NCBI RefSeq assembly: GCF_026410305.1
Contig: NZ_JAPMLQ010000001.1
Span: 186,001-250,000, forward strand
Direction: 5' to 3'
DNA: 64,000 nt
From: Sulfitobacter sp. F26204
GTDB taxonomy: Bacteria > Pseudomonadota > Alphaproteobacteria > Rhodobacterales > Rhodobacteraceae
The notes below the pieces were generated by a model. The model did no database searches. It was not told the DNA's origin and worked only from the letters and a program-made list of their open reading frames with translations. Every line of letters begins with the position of its first letter. Within the stretch, counting starts at the first letter, position 1. The translations under genes and the position numbers were made by a program. Shown one piece after another: positions 47,011 through 57,300 of this stretch.

Positions 47011-47158
47011 CTGAATGTTCCTGATTGACTGTTTCGATGGAAACAATCTGCTCCCGAACCATGGCAGCAATGACGCTGGATTACGGCAGAACCGAGGTTT
47101 TTTGGCGATGGTCGGCAAAGGTTTACCTTAGGTTGCATCGCCGAAAATTTGCGTAAAT

Positions 47159-47668
47159 TCAGTGCCTTGAAGAATTGCCTTTGTTCATCATTTTGGCAAA
47201 GTCGGTGATGAACTTACCTTGTTCTACTGTATCGGGAACTGAAACACTTCTGGCGGCGCTGACTTTTTCAACCGCGGAACCTGCCGCATCACCCAAGGCC
47301 ATCAAAGTACATGCCGCCACCATTCCCGAGCGTCCGATACCTGCACGGCAATGAATTGCAACAGTACCGCCGCCTTTCAATTGTGCGGCAATCTCAGTGA
47401 TCAAGCCCAGGAAATCCTCGGGATCAGGCAGACCAAAGTCCACGATCGGATAGGACACGAATTGCATGTCGTGTGCGGCACAAAGATCTGCCTCACTCTG
47501 CAGGCCCAGATCACATGCTTCCGGTTCCGGCAGCATTGACAATACTGTGCTTACGCCCATCTCCTTTAGATGCCGCATGGCCTGCATTACATCCTCGCGT
47601 GGCGGGCAGGGCATGATCCACAGAGCGCCCGGCGCTGCCACCGGCACCGGGTAACAACGCAGGGTCAT
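47159..47668 (-). CDS. Cysteine-based (PTP/DSP-like) phosphatase
   Basis: The 169-residue protein has the P-loop HCRAGIGRSG with Cys107 and Arg113, and an upstream acidic loop (PIVDFGLPDPE, residues 74-84) that can supply the general acid. It resembles bacterial dual-specificity-like phosphatases. The substrate is unknown. It is directly abutted by rlmN (no gap), so the two are probably co-transcribed. Confidence 0.87.
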   Translation of the reverse strand: MTLRCYPVPVAAPGALWIMPCPPREDVMQAMRHLKEMGVSTVLSMLPEPEACDLGLQSEADLCAAHDMQFVSYPIVDFGLPDPEDFLGLITEIAAQLKGGGTVAIHCRAGIGRSGMVAACTLMALGDAAGSAVEKVSAARSVSVPDTVEQGKFITDFAKMMNKGNSSRH

Positions 47669-48847
47669 TCAGGACAGGCCCGTTTCAGCCTCGATCTGCC
47701 TGCGGGATTTGCGCGCACGTTCAGTTGCCGATTTCAACTGGCCACAAGCGGCCATGATGTCCTCTCCACGCGGCTTGCGGACAGGAGATGCATAGCCCGC
47801 TTGATGCACAATGTCGGAAAATGCCCGGATGCGGTTGTTTGACGATCGTTTGTAAGGCGCCCCAGGCCATTCATTGAACGGGATCAGGTTTATCTTTGCC
47901 GGGATGCCCTTGATCAGTGCCACCAACCGATGTGCATCTTCGTCACTGTCGTTTACGCCCTGCAGCATCACATATTCAAAGGTGATCCGTTCTGAATTGG
48001 AAACCTTTGGATAGGCCCGCAAGGCTGCCAGCAGTTGTTCAAGATTCCATTTCTTGTTGATCGGCACCAATCTGTCGCGCACTTCATCCGTCGTCGCGTG
48101 AAAACTGATCGCCAGCTGGCAACCGATCTCTTCAGCAGTGCGGGCAATCTCTGGTACGACGCCTGACGTGGACAGGGTAATCCGGCGGCGCGACAATTGG
48201 ATGCCTTCGGGATCCATTGCGATCTTCATCGCATCGCGCACGTTCTCGAAATTATAAAGGGGTTCACCCATCCCCATCAACACGATGTTGGACAGCAATC
48301 GGGTTTCGACATTGCGCGCTCCGACTTCGGGCCATTCATCCAGATCATCACGGGCCACCAGAACCTGACCGATGATCTCGGCCGCGGTCAGGTTGCGCAC
48401 CAGCTTTTGCGTTCCGGTATGACAAAAAGAACAGGTCAGGGTACAACCGACCTGCGATGAAACACACAGGGTACCGCGCCCTTCTTCCGGAATATAAACA
48501 ACCTCAACCTCATGTCCGCCGGCAATACGCACCAGGTATTTGCGTGTGCCGTCCTCGGAAACCTGACGCGTCACTACTTCGGGCACCTCGATCACAAAGG
48601 TCTGCGCCAGTTCAGCCCGAAAGGCCTTGGACAGGTTGGTCATCTCCGCAAAATCGCGCTTGCCCCACTGGTAAATCCACTGCCAGATCTGTCCGACACG
48701 CATCTTGGCCTGCTTTTCCGGGGTCCCTTGGGCAATAAGGGCCTCCCGCATCCCCTCACGGGTCATGCCAATCAGATTCTGTGGGCCAGCCGGCAATTTA
48801 CGCGGCATGGTATGAACATCCTGGGTGATGGGGGCGGTGACAGACAT
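47669..48847 (-). CDS. rlmN: 23S rRNA/tRNA adenine-C2 methyltransferase RlmN
   Basis: RlmN methylates A2503 of 23S rRNA and A37 of some tRNAs by radical SAM chemistry. The 392 residues contain the CxxxCxxC cluster Cys135/139/142 ([13 protein letters not shown]) and the second, methyl-carrying cysteine in the C-terminal MAACGQL segment. The N-terminal [15 protein letters not shown] is typical. The 198-base gap to the next gene (48848-49045) shows nothing clear. Confidence 0.96.
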   Translation of the reverse strand: MSVTAPITQDVHTMPRKLPAGPQNLIGMTREGMREALIAQGTPEKQAKMRVGQIWQWIYQWGKRDFAEMTNLSKAFRAELAQTFVIEVPEVVTRQVSEDGTRKYLVRIAGGHEVEVVYIPEEGRGTLCVSSQVGCTLTCSFCHTGTQKLVRNLTAAEIIGQVLVARDDLDEWPEVGARNVETRLLSNIVLMGMGEPLYNFENVRDAMKIAMDPEGIQLSRRRITLSTSGVVPEIARTAEEIGCQLAISFHATTDEVRDRLVPINKKWNLEQLLAALRAYPKVSNSERITFEYVMLQGVNDSDEDAHRLVALIKGIPAKINLIPFNEWPGAPYKRSSNNRIRAFSDIVHQAGYASPVRKPRGEDIMAACGQLKSATERARKSRRQIEAETGLS

Positions 48848-49045
48848 GGGGACGACTCACTGGTTGGGATGGGCTTGCTATATACGACACACCGCAAATT
48901 GCAAAAGATGCCCGACATACCCCGCAGCGCGGCTCCAGAAACAGCGCAAATCCGCTGCTTCATCTTGCCAATAAACTCAATCCCGCACCCACTGCCCGTT
49001 CGACACCGGCGTTTGGTATCGCTACAGACAGGCCGTCAGCCCCGC

Positions 49046-49576
49046 TCAGCCGCCACAGCGTTTTGCAGCATCCTCAAGAGCCGCAGTGAAGCCAAGCAGC
49101 GAAAAGGTATCCTTTGTCGCGGTCCCGCGACCGGAACGTCCGGAAAGGATGGCATTGGCACCGCGTTTCATCGCGGTAATGATCTTGGCATCGTCATCTG
49201 TCGTTGCCGGCCAGGCCCATTCGCCCTCGGTGAACAACTCGAAAGACGTGCCCGATATGTTCATCGTGACTGTTGACCCAGATGCAAACGGATAGCCACC
49301 TGTAAAGGCAACCTGCCCCTTGGCCCCTGCTGACGGACGGTAAAACACCATCAACAAGGTTTGACCGCGGTTGACAGCCACAACACGTCCATCACGCGAA
49401 TTCACGGTTTCCTTGGGTGTCGATACGCCCCAACACTCGGTAGGATTGTCTTCGACGAACACGCTCCAGTCGGTTTTGGCCGCAACGCGATTTGTACTTT
49501 GTTCTTGTGCATTTCCGCTCGTGGCCAATAGCGCTGCCAGCCCCAAAACGCATCCAAAACTTGTTCTCATTCCCAT
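49046..49576 (-). CDS. Invasion-associated locus B (IalB)-like exported protein
   Basis: The 176-residue protein has a signal peptide (about residues 1-24, cleavage near SGNAQEQ) and the IalB-like beta domain (DWSVFVEDNPTECWGVSTPK; cysteine near the C-terminus in RCGG). The family is periplasmic and poorly understood. The start at 49576 follows GGAGG by 8 bases. Confidence 0.75.
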   Translation of the reverse strand: MGMRTSFGCVLGLAALLATSGNAQEQSTNRVAAKTDWSVFVEDNPTECWGVSTPKETVNSRDGRVVAVNRGQTLLMVFYRPSAGAKGQVAFTGGYPFASGSTVTMNISGTSFELFTEGEWAWPATTDDDAKIITAMKRGANAILSGRSGRGTATKDTFSLLGFTAALEDAAKRCGG

Positions 49577-49752
49577 CTGTCCAGCCTCCAAGCTGTCCTT
49601 AACCTCAATATGACCAGGCCCTGTTGGCGATGCTTTGCCCATCGCTCTTGTCTCAAGTGCCTGTTATCTTTTCGTCAAAGAGCATAATAACGCGAAACAG
49701 GCGACAGACGAAACCCTGATTGGCAGGATTTCGCTTAACAAATAGGTGAATA

Positions 49753-50733
49753 ATGACCCAGGCAGCCCCCTTCACGGAAATTTGGCGTGGTCCTTTTCTT
49801 GAGAGTGTCCATTTCGGGCATGCCGTGATCTGTGACGAGAACGGTCAAATCACGCAGGCGTGGGGTGATCCGGACAAAGTTATCATGCCACGGTCTTCCT
49901 CAAAAATGATCCAGGCACTCCCGCTTATCACCTCTGGTGCGGCCGATATACGTGGACTGACGACACAGCAACTGGCCCTGTCCTGCGCCTCTCACCAGGG
50001 GGCTGCGATCCACACCGATCTGGTCGCTGTCTGGTTGGAAACATTGGGCCTGACCGCTGCGGCCTTTCGCTGCGGCCCACAAGAACCTGCAGACAAAGAC
50101 GCAAGAGAGAAACTGATCAGTGCGCATGAAACCCCTTGCCAGATCCACAATAACTGTTCGGGTAAACACGCGGGCTTTCTGACCCTCACCCAACATCTGG
50201 GTGCCGGTCCCGATTATATTGATCCTGATCACCCGGTTCAAAAGGCATGTCTGGACGCCTTTGAACAGATCACGCAGGAAACCTCGCCCGGTTACGGCAT
50301 TGACGGATGTTCCGCGCCAAACTACGCCTGTTCATTGCATGGCATGGCCCGTGCAATGGCGCATTTTGCTGCTGCTCCTGATGGATCGCCAGAGGCACGC
50401 CTGCATCAGGCGATGCGCCTGCATCCTGAACTGGTTGCCGGAGAAAGCCGCGCCTGTACCGAATTGATGCGGGCGATGGATGGCAAGGTTGCGCTGAAAA
50501 CCGGCGCTGAGGGATTTTTTATCGCCATCCTGCCGGAACAAAAGCTCGGTATTGCGCTCAAGGCCGCCTGCGGCACCACCCGCGCTGCTGAATGTGCGAT
50601 TGCAGCACTGCTGGTCAAACTGGGCGTTCTCCACGCCAATCATCCTGCAACGCTGAAACGCCTAAATGCGCCCATCAAGAATTGGCGCGGCATCGAAACC
50701 GGTATCCTGAAACCGGCAGCCGGTCTCATCTGA
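49753..50733 (+). CDS. L-asparaginase, Rhizobium etli (class 3) type
   Basis: The 326-residue protein fits the thermolabile R. etli asparaginase family, which hydrolyses asparagine to aspartate with a serine-lysine site and zinc. Ser48 and Lys51 (PRSSSKMIQ) fit the SxxK motif, and Cys135/Lys138 (NNCSGKHAG) and Cys186 (GCSAPN) fit the zinc site, at nearly the same numbers as I recall for R. etli ReAV. It is unrelated to the E. coli AnsA/AnsB fold. It ends 14 bases before the convergent YCII gene. Confidence 0.87.
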   Translation: MTQAAPFTEIWRGPFLESVHFGHAVICDENGQITQAWGDPDKVIMPRSSSKMIQALPLITSGAADIRGLTTQQLALSCASHQGAAIHTDLVAVWLETLGLTAAAFRCGPQEPADKDAREKLISAHETPCQIHNNCSGKHAGFLTLTQHLGAGPDYIDPDHPVQKACLDAFEQITQETSPGYGIDGCSAPNYACSLHGMARAMAHFAAAPDGSPEARLHQAMRLHPELVAGESRACTELMRAMDGKVALKTGAEGFFIAILPEQKLGIALKAACGTTRAAECAIAALLVKLGVLHANHPATLKRLNAPIKNWRGIETGILKPAAGLI

Positions 50734-50747
50734 GCCTCTAGGTGGCG

Positions 50748-51059
50748 CTACATCTCAACGATGGGGGCCACTTCGACTGACCCGCCGGAGGCGCAGATCG
50801 GACAACCGGCAGCCATCTCGCAAGCCTCTTCAATGCTGTCAGCCTTAACGATGGTGTAACCGGACAGCGGATTCGACCCGCCATTATCAGCAACGCCTGT
50901 GGCACTGACCGTTTTGGACATGCCAACAGGGTTGCCGGGGTTCACCATCTTGTCGCCCAGACCTTCCATCCAGGCACCCCAAGCTTCCATCATCTTTGCA
51001 CCTTCTTCCGGAGTTTCCGGCATGCCGCCGCCATGATATGCAAACATATACTCGGTCAT
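50748..51059 (-). CDS. YCII-family (DGPF-like) protein
   Basis: The 103-residue protein starts MTEYMFAYHGGGMPETPEE and has PLSGYTIVKADSIEEACEMAAGCP, the ferredoxin-like YCII/DGPF pattern. The role of the family is unclear. It lies 23 bases after serB on the same strand. Confidence 0.82.
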   Translation of the reverse strand: MTEYMFAYHGGGMPETPEEGAKMMEAWGAWMEGLGDKMVNPGNPVGMSKTVSATGVADNGGSNPLSGYTIVKADSIEEACEMAAGCPICASGGSVEVAPIVEM

Positions 51060-51082
51060 TGTCGTGCTCCTGCTGGTAAAAG

Positions 51083-51958
51083 TTAGGTTTGGAACTCATC
51101 CTTAGCATATCCCTGCACAAAAAGCAGTGCCGTCAGATCGCCATGGTTTATCCGCAGACTGCATTGCGCCGCAACCGACGGCTTTGCATGCAGGGCGACG
51201 CCCATGCCAGCACGCGTCAGCATCCCCAGATCATTTGCTCCGTCCCCGACCGCAATGACATCACAGTCACCTATCCCCAGACGCCCAGTGATCTCTTCCA
51301 ATGCATCGACCTTGGCCTGGCGCCCCAGGATCGGCAGGCCGACTTCGCCGGTGAGAACGCCATCTTTGATCAGCAGACCGTTGGCGCGGTTTTCGTCAAA
51401 CCCGAGTTCCGTGGCAACATGGGCGGTAAAGGCCGTGAACCCCCCCGACACAAGCGCCGCGTATGCGCCATTTGCCTTCATGGTTGCCAACAAGGTCCTG
51501 CCGCCAGGCATGTAGGTAATCCGTTCGGCCAGTACCTTGTCGATCACCGATGAGTCCAGTCCCTTCAGCAACCCGACGCGCGCGCGCAGGGCACCGTCAA
51601 AATCCAGTTCGCCATTCATCGCCCGTTCGGTAATGTCCTTGACCCTGGCACCGACCCCTGCTTCTTCTGCGAGCTCGTCAATGCATTCCTGCTGGATCAT
51701 CGTGCTGTCCATATCCGCGAGCAGCATCTTCTTGCGGCGATGTGCAGTGGGTAACACCAACAAGTCGACCCTCATCGCCTGACAGCTTTCCCAGACCTGC
51801 CATAGGTTACTGGGCATTTCGGGGATTTCGAATTCAGCGGCCTCGTCCGGTGCCAACCATGCGGCATCACCGCCGCCCCAGGCATTACGCACCGACTCTA
51901 CCAGTGACGGTTCCAGCGAAAGGGCTGTCGGGGAGGTCAGCAAAACAACTGTAAACAT
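51083..51958 (-). CDS. serB: Phosphoserine phosphatase SerB
   Basis: The 291-residue HAD enzyme has nucleophile Asp82 and acid/base Asp84 (LLADMDSTMI), the ECIDELAEEAG segment and the terminal GDGANDLGML loop, with an N-terminal ~75-residue extension as in Proteobacteria. It performs the last step of serine synthesis. It is divergent from serC-serA across a 157-base gap. Confidence 0.95.
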   Translation of the reverse strand: MFTVVLLTSPTALSLEPSLVESVRNAWGGGDAAWLAPDEAAEFEIPEMPSNLWQVWESCQAMRVDLLVLPTAHRRKKMLLADMDSTMIQQECIDELAEEAGVGARVKDITERAMNGELDFDGALRARVGLLKGLDSSVIDKVLAERITYMPGGRTLLATMKANGAYAALVSGGFTAFTAHVATELGFDENRANGLLIKDGVLTGEVGLPILGRQAKVDALEEITGRLGIGDCDVIAVGDGANDLGMLTRAGMGVALHAKPSVAAQCSLRINHGDLTALLFVQGYAKDEFQT

Positions 51959-52115
51959 GGCAAAGTTTCCGATCCGCGTCAGGGAGGTCGCAAAAAAGCG
52001 ATCAAACGGCGGTCTAGCCCCGTTTTAGCGATTGTGCCAGCCCGCACCGCCGCATAAACGCAGCAGTGGGACACCCTTCCCCAACGAAGGGCGCATATCT
52101 GAGAGGATAGCATCA
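51959..52115 (+). promoter_or_regulatory. serB/serC divergent region with possible serC RNA leader
   Basis: Two hairpins can be drawn upstream of serC: CCCGC (about 52043) with GTGGG (about 52068), and CCCTT/AAGGG around 52074-52092, just before the GAGAGG ribosome site. A conserved serC leader RNA is known from Alphaproteobacteria in this position. I cannot confirm the match by eye. Confidence 0.4.
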
Positions 52116-53255
52116 ATGGCTATTGAACTACCGGTCGCGCGACCGATGAATCCGCGTTTTTCTTCTGGCCCCTGTGCCAAACCCCCCACATTTGATCTGA
52201 CCGCATTGTCTGACGCGCCTCTTGGCCGCAGCCATCGCGCCGCTGTTGGCAAGGCCAAACTGCTGGAAGCGATCGAAACAACCCGCGACATTCTGGGCGT
52301 GCCAGCCGATTATCGCATCGGCATTGTGCCCGCGTCCGACACCGGCGCGTTTGAAATGGCTATGTGGAGTATGCTGGGCGAGCGCCCCGTACAGATGGTG
52401 GCATGGGAATCATTCGGCGCAGGCTGGGTCACAGATGTGGTTAAACAGCTCAAGATCGACGCCACCACCCATACCGCGGACTACGGCGAGATCGTCGATA
52501 TGACCGCGCTGAACTATGACAACGACGTTTGTTTTACATGGAACGGCACCACATCTGGCGTCCGCATGGCGAACGGCGATGCGATTCCGGCAAAGCGTGA
52601 GGGGTTGACCCTTTGTGATGCAACATCAGCTGCATTTGCCATGGACCTGCCATGGGACAAACTGGATGTCACGACATTCTCCTGGCAAAAAGTTCTCGGC
52701 GGCGAGGCAGCACACGGCATGCTGATCCTGTCCCCGCGTGCGGTCGAACGGTTGGAAAACTACACCCCCGCATGGCCGCTGCCCAAGATTTTCCGCATGA
52801 CAAAAGGCGGCAAGCTGAACGAGGGCATCTTCAAGGGTGAAACCATCAATACGCCTTCGATGCTATGCGTTGAGGATTACCTGAACGCTCTGAAATGGGC
52901 GAAATCCGTAGGTGGGTTGAAAGGGTTGATTGCACGGGCAGATGCCAATGCACAGGCGGTCGCTGATTTCGTGACGGCACACGACTGGATTGATTTCCTG
53001 GCCGTTGATCCAGCGACGCGATCGAACACTTCGGTCTGCCTGAAATTCACGGATCCACGCATCAGTGATGGCGCAGCTTTTGCCAAAGCTGTCGCAAAGC
53101 GGCTGGCGGATGAAAACGTCGCCTTTGACATCGGTGCCTATCGCGATGCTCCTCCGGGTCTGCGCATCTGGTGCGGTGGCACGGTTGAAACCGCTGATGT
53201 CACGTCGATGTTGCCTTGGCTTGCGTGGGCATTTGAGACCGAAATTTCATCCTGA
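52116..53255 (+). CDS. serC: Phosphoserine aminotransferase SerC
   Basis: SerC converts 3-phosphohydroxypyruvate to phosphoserine. The 379-residue protein is of the alphaproteobacterial type ([13 protein letters not shown] at the start, [16 protein letters not shown]) with the PLP lysine in [14 protein letters not shown]. The ATG at 52116 follows GAGAGG. An 85-base gap leads to serA. Confidence 0.95.
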   Translation: MAIELPVARPMNPRFSSGPCAKPPTFDLTALSDAPLGRSHRAAVGKAKLLEAIETTRDILGVPADYRIGIVPASDTGAFEMAMWSMLGERPVQMVAWESFGAGWVTDVVKQLKIDATTHTADYGEIVDMTALNYDNDVCFTWNGTTSGVRMANGDAIPAKREGLTLCDATSAAFAMDLPWDKLDVTTFSWQKVLGGEAAHGMLILSPRAVERLENYTPAWPLPKIFRMTKGGKLNEGIFKGETINTPSMLCVEDYLNALKWAKSVGGLKGLIARADANAQAVADFVTAHDWIDFLAVDPATRSNTSVCLKFTDPRISDGAAFAKAVAKRLADENVAFDIGAYRDAPPGLRIWCGGTVETADVTSMLPWLAWAFETEISS

Positions 53256-53340
53256 TTCCACAGGTAAATTGCCCACTCTATATCCCCTCCCTCATGGTGG
53301 ACCTCCGGGCCACCCCCGTCTTGAATAAAGGACCAAACTC

Positions 53341-54936
53341 ATGGCCCCCAAAGTACTCATCTCCGACAAACTCAGCGAAGCCGCGGTTCAGATCTTCCGC
53401 GACCGTGGCATCGATGTGGATTTTCAGCCCGATCTGGGCAAAGACAAGGACAAACTCGCTGAAGTTATCGGCAATTATGACGGCCTTGCCATCCGCTCCG
53501 CGACCAAGGTAACCGAGAAAATCCTTGCCAATGCGACCAACCTCAAGGTCATTGGCCGCGCCGGCATCGGCACCGATAATATCGATAAGGAAGCCGCGTC
53601 CAAGAAGGGTGTGATTGTGATGAATACGCCTTTTGGCAATATGATCACGACCGCTGAACATGCCATCGCGATGATGTTTGCCGTGGCACGTCAAATTCCC
53701 GAGGCCAGCACATCGACGCACGCTGGCAAATGGGAAAAATCCAAGTTCATGGGTGTCGAACTGACCGGCAAGACGCTTGGCGTGATCGGCGCGGGGAACA
53801 TTGGCGGTATCGTCTGTGACCGCGCGCGGGGTCTCAAGATGAAAGTTGTCGCCTATGACCCCTTCCTAGGTGAAGAAAAAGCTGAAAAAATCGGTGTTGA
53901 AAAGGTCGAGCTGGACGAACTCCTGTCGCGTGCCGATTTTATCACCTTGCATGTGCCCTTTACCGATCAAACGGCAAATATCCTGAGCCGTGAAAACCTT
54001 GGGAAAACCAAAAAGGGCGTGCGCATCATCAACTGCGCGCGCGGTGGTCTGGTCGACGAGGAAGCACTGGCAGATATGCTGAAATCCGGTCATGTTGCCG
54101 GCGCGGCCTTTGATGTATTCAAGGTAGAGCCAGCAAACGAAAACCCGCTGTTCAACCTGCCCAATGTCGTATGCACGCCGCATCTCGGTGCCGCTACGAC
54201 TGAAGCACAAGAAAACGTGGCGTTGCAGGTGGCAGATCAAATGGCCGACTATCTGTTGACTGGTGCCGTCAGCAACGCGCTGAACATGCCGTCTGTCACC
54301 GCGGAAGAAGCCAAGGTGATGACACCATGGATTGAATTGGCTGGACATCTTGGTGCGTTTATCGGTCAGATGACCGATGAACCGATCAAGGCCATCAATA
54401 TCCTGTATGATGGTACGGTTGCGGACATGAACCACGAAGCGTTGAACTGTGGTGTGGTCGCGGGGATCATGAAACGCGCCAACCCGGATGTGAACATGGT
54501 CAGCGCGCCCGTGGTTGCACGTGAAAAAGGCATTCAGATCAGCACGACCAATCAGGACAAATCCGGCGTCTTTGATGGCTATGTCAAAGTGACTGTGGTG
54601 ACGGAAAAGCGCGAGCGTTCTGTCGCCGGGACGGTATTTTCGGACGGCAAGCCAAGATTCATCCAGATCAAAGGCATTCAGATCGACGCTGCAATCGGTG
54701 CGCATATGGTCTATACCACGAACGAAGACGTGCCGGGCATTATCGGTACCTTAGGCCAGACCATGGGCGAGAATGGCGTCAATATCGCAAATTTCACATT
54801 GGGACGTTCCGAAGCCAAAGGCGAAGCGATTGCGCTGCTTTATGTCGACGAACCCGTACCAGCGCCGGTGATCGAAAAGCTGAGCAAGACAGGCATGTTC
54901 ACACAGGTCAAACCATTGCAATTCGACGTGGCCTGA
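53341..54936 (+). CDS. serA: D-3-phosphoglycerate dehydrogenase SerA
   Basis: The 531-residue long-form enzyme has the NAD motif GVIGAGNIGG, the catalytic segments NCARGGLVDEEAL and PHLGAATTEAQE, an intervening (ASB) domain and a C-terminal ACT domain (~455-531; VPGIIGTLGQTMGENGVNIANF, shown as VPGIIGTLGQTMGENGV). It is the first step of serine synthesis, and the ACT domain suggests serine feedback. A strong terminator follows. Confidence 0.96.
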   Translation: MAPKVLISDKLSEAAVQIFRDRGIDVDFQPDLGKDKDKLAEVIGNYDGLAIRSATKVTEKILANATNLKVIGRAGIGTDNIDKEAASKKGVIVMNTPFGNMITTAEHAIAMMFAVARQIPEASTSTHAGKWEKSKFMGVELTGKTLGVIGAGNIGGIVCDRARGLKMKVVAYDPFLGEEKAEKIGVEKVELDELLSRADFITLHVPFTDQTANILSRENLGKTKKGVRIINCARGGLVDEEALADMLKSGHVAGAAFDVFKVEPANENPLFNLPNVVCTPHLGAATTEAQENVALQVADQMADYLLTGAVSNALNMPSVTAEEAKVMTPWIELAGHLGAFIGQMTDEPIKAINILYDGTVADMNHEALNCGVVAGIMKRANPDVNMVSAPVVAREKGIQISTTNQDKSGVFDGYVKVTVVTEKRERSVAGTVFSDGKPRFIQIKGIQIDAAIGAHMVYTTNEDVPGIIGTLGQTMGENGVNIANFTLGRSEAKGEAIALLYVDEPVPAPVIEKLSKTGMFTQVKPLQFDVA

Positions 54937-54960
54937 TCTGGCGAGCAGTGCTAAACCCTC

Positions 54961-54996
54961 AACGCCCGCCCCTTGTCGGGGCGGGCGTTCTTATGG
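54961..54996 (+). terminator. Rho-independent terminator after serA
   Basis: AACGCCCGCCCC (54961-54972) and GGGGCGGGCGTT (54978-54989) form a perfect 12-bp stem with a TTGTC loop, followed by CTTATGG. The stem strength makes termination likely even with a short T run. Confidence 0.85.
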
Positions 54997-55006
54997 AGCG
55001 ACCCAG

Positions 55007-55747
55007 ATGGTGCACCCAATCTATGCAATCGGCGATATTCACGGTCAGCTGACCGAATTGCACCGCGTTCTGTCGCTGATCGAAGCTGACGGCGGCCCTG
55101 ATGCACAGATCGTTTTCCTGGGCGATTACACAGATCGCGGCCCCGACAGCCGCGGCGTTCTGGATCTATTGGTCCAGGGAAAGGAAGCCGGGCGCAACTG
55201 GATCTTTCTGAAAGGCAACCATGACCGCATGTTCTATTGGTTCATGCAAGATTATCCGCAGCATGAAGCCTATCTACCCGTAGAACTGTACTGGTTGCAT
55301 CAGCGGTTGGGCGGGGACACGACGCTGGCTTCTTACGGCGTTGAGTTTACCGCACATTCGCGACAGATCGAAGTTCACGAACAGGCGCATCAGGCAATTC
55401 CAGAAACTCATGTACAGTTTTTGAAAGATGCCGATTTATCCTATCAAACAAATTCCCTTTTTTTCGCCCACGCCGGAATCCGGCCAGGGGTGGCATTGGA
55501 GGACCAGGATGAAGAGGACCTATTGTGGATCCGCAAGGAATTTCATCAGGATCCCCGAAGCCATCCCAAGTTGATAGTGCACGGCCACACACCAGTCGAC
55601 AAAGCCACCCATTACGGCAACCGCATCAATCTGGACAGTGGGGCAGGATACGGCAACTCTCTGACCGCCGCTGTCTTTGAAGGCAATAATTGTTGGGTAT
55701 TGGGGCACGAGGGGCGTGCGCCGCTACTGCCGCAGCAGGACCGCTGA
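55007..55747 (+). CDS. PPP-family metallophosphatase
   Basis: The 246-residue protein has the calcineurin-like motifs GDIHG (8-12), GDYTDRGPDSRG and GNHDRM, and a late VHGHTP. Bacterial members are protein phosphatases or ApaH-like hydrolases. The short cap region does not decide between them. It lies just downstream of the serA terminator and converges with ubiB. Confidence 0.9.
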   Translation: MVHPIYAIGDIHGQLTELHRVLSLIEADGGPDAQIVFLGDYTDRGPDSRGVLDLLVQGKEAGRNWIFLKGNHDRMFYWFMQDYPQHEAYLPVELYWLHQRLGGDTTLASYGVEFTAHSRQIEVHEQAHQAIPETHVQFLKDADLSYQTNSLFFAHAGIRPGVALEDQDEEDLLWIRKEFHQDPRSHPKLIVHGHTPVDKATHYGNRINLDSGAGYGNSLTAAVFEGNNCWVLGHEGRAPLLPQQDR

Positions 55748-55764
55748 AACATAGCAGCGCCTGA

Positions 55765-57297
55765 TCAGAAAAGCGCGTCCACAATAACAACAAGGCCCGC
55801 GCCACCTACCGCGCTGACGATCCCGGTAAGGAAAAACCAGCGTTTGCGCGGCCGACGGTCCACTTGGGGTGGGTTGGTCTGTGCCATCAACGCACCCTCA
55901 ACCAATGCAGGCAAGCGCGGGCCAAAACGGGCCAGCACCATAGCGGTATCGGCCAGATCACCGATCAATGCAGCCGGGCCAATCGATTTAGTAATGTAAT
56001 TGGTGACAATCGGGCTCGCGACTTCCCAGATGTTCATATTGGGGTTCAGCGACCGCGCAACGCCTTCCACCACAACCATCGTGCGTTGCAGCAGGATCAG
56101 TTCGGTGCGTGTTTCCATCCCGAAACGTTCTGTAACCTCAAACAAGTAGGCCAGAAGTCGCGCCATCGAGATATGCGTGGCATTCATCCCGAAAATCGGT
56201 TCCCCGACTGCCCGCAAGGCACGGGCAAATTCATCCATGTCCTTGTCGGCGGGGACATATCCAGCCTCGAAATGCACACGCGCCACGCGTTTATAATCAC
56301 GACGGATAAAGCCATAGAGAATCTCGGCGTAGACACGGCGAGTGTATTCATCAATGTAACCCATGATGCCGAAATCAAGGGCGATGATATTGCCATTCGG
56401 TGCGACTTTCAGGTTTCCCTGATGCATGTCGGCGTGAAAATAGCCGTCGCGCAATGCGTGGTTCAAAAACAATTGCAGCACTCTGTTGCTAAGCACCACG
56501 CGGTCATGACCGGCTGCATCTATTGCGTCATTATCCCCCATGGAAACGCCTTCCGCCCATTCCAGCGTCATCACGCGACGCGACGAATGATTCCACTTGA
56601 TCGCGGGCAGCTGAAATCCTTCGTCCTTGACCGTGTTGGCGGCAAATTCCGAGGCTGCAGCACTTTCCAGTCGCAGATCAAGCTCACCGCGCACCACCCC
56701 GTCAAAATGTTCGATCACATCCAGAGGACGCAAGCGCCGTGCTCCGGGAGAGAAAAGTTCGACCATCCGAGCAGCCAGATAAAAGGCGTCAATGTCTTTA
56801 CGAAATGCTTTTTCGATACCCGGGCGCAGCACTTTGACAGCGACATCCGACCCATCGTCGATCAGTCTTGCGTGATGTACCTGTGCGATAGAGGCAGCAG
56901 CAACAGGTTCGCTGAATTCTGAAAAGATCTCATCAACGGGTTTTCCCAACTCACGCTCAACCGCCTTTTTTGCCTCTTCGATGCTGAAGGGCGGCAGCTT
57001 GTCCTGTAGCACACGCAGCTGCACGGCCAGTTCGTCGCCAACAACATCGGGACGCGTGGACAATATCTGACCAAACTTGATGTAGGCGGGACCTAATGCG
57101 GTCAAGGCACGAGTAGCAGGCGGCATCGATGGATCACCTCGATACCCCAGAAATTTGAACGGCAACCCAAGCGCGCGCGCCACAAAACGCAGGGCTGGTG
57201 TTGCCTCGAATGCATCAAGGACGACATTCATTGCGCCTGCGCGTTCCAGCGTCGCACCGGTGCGGATCAACCGCCAAATATTATGTACCCCGCGCAA
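55765..57297 (-). CDS. ubiB: Ubiquinone biosynthesis protein UbiB
   Basis: The 510-residue atypical kinase has the KxGQ motif in YIKFGQILSTRPD, the Ala-rich nucleotide loop EFSEPVAAASIAQVH, the lysine in VAVKVLRPG and a C-terminal hydrophobic anchor (FLTGIVSAVGGAGLVVIV). It supports ubiquinone synthesis or trafficking with ATPase activity. It follows ubiE by 3 bases on the same strand. Confidence 0.94.
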   Translation of the reverse strand: MRGVHNIWRLIRTGATLERAGAMNVVLDAFEATPALRFVARALGLPFKFLGYRGDPSMPPATRALTALGPAYIKFGQILSTRPDVVGDELAVQLRVLQDKLPPFSIEEAKKAVERELGKPVDEIFSEFSEPVAAASIAQVHHARLIDDGSDVAVKVLRPGIEKAFRKDIDAFYLAARMVELFSPGARRLRPLDVIEHFDGVVRGELDLRLESAAASEFAANTVKDEGFQLPAIKWNHSSRRVMTLEWAEGVSMGDNDAIDAAGHDRVVLSNRVLQLFLNHALRDGYFHADMHQGNLKVAPNGNIIALDFGIMGYIDEYTRRVYAEILYGFIRRDYKRVARVHFEAGYVPADKDMDEFARALRAVGEPIFGMNATHISMARLLAYLFEVTERFGMETRTELILLQRTMVVVEGVARSLNPNMNIWEVASPIVTNYITKSIGPAALIGDLADTAMVLARFGPRLPALVEGALMAQTNPPQVDRRPRKRWFFLTGIVSAVGGAGLVVIVDALF

Positions 57298-57300
57298 GGC

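Noticed and set aside
53866-54705. 279-codon minus-strand frame opposite serA
   Set aside because: It lies wholly inside serA, with no ribosome site or recognisable domain.
55864-56922. 352-codon plus-strand frame opposite ubiB
   Set aside because: It is antisense to ubiB, with composition typical of a reverse-frame artefact.
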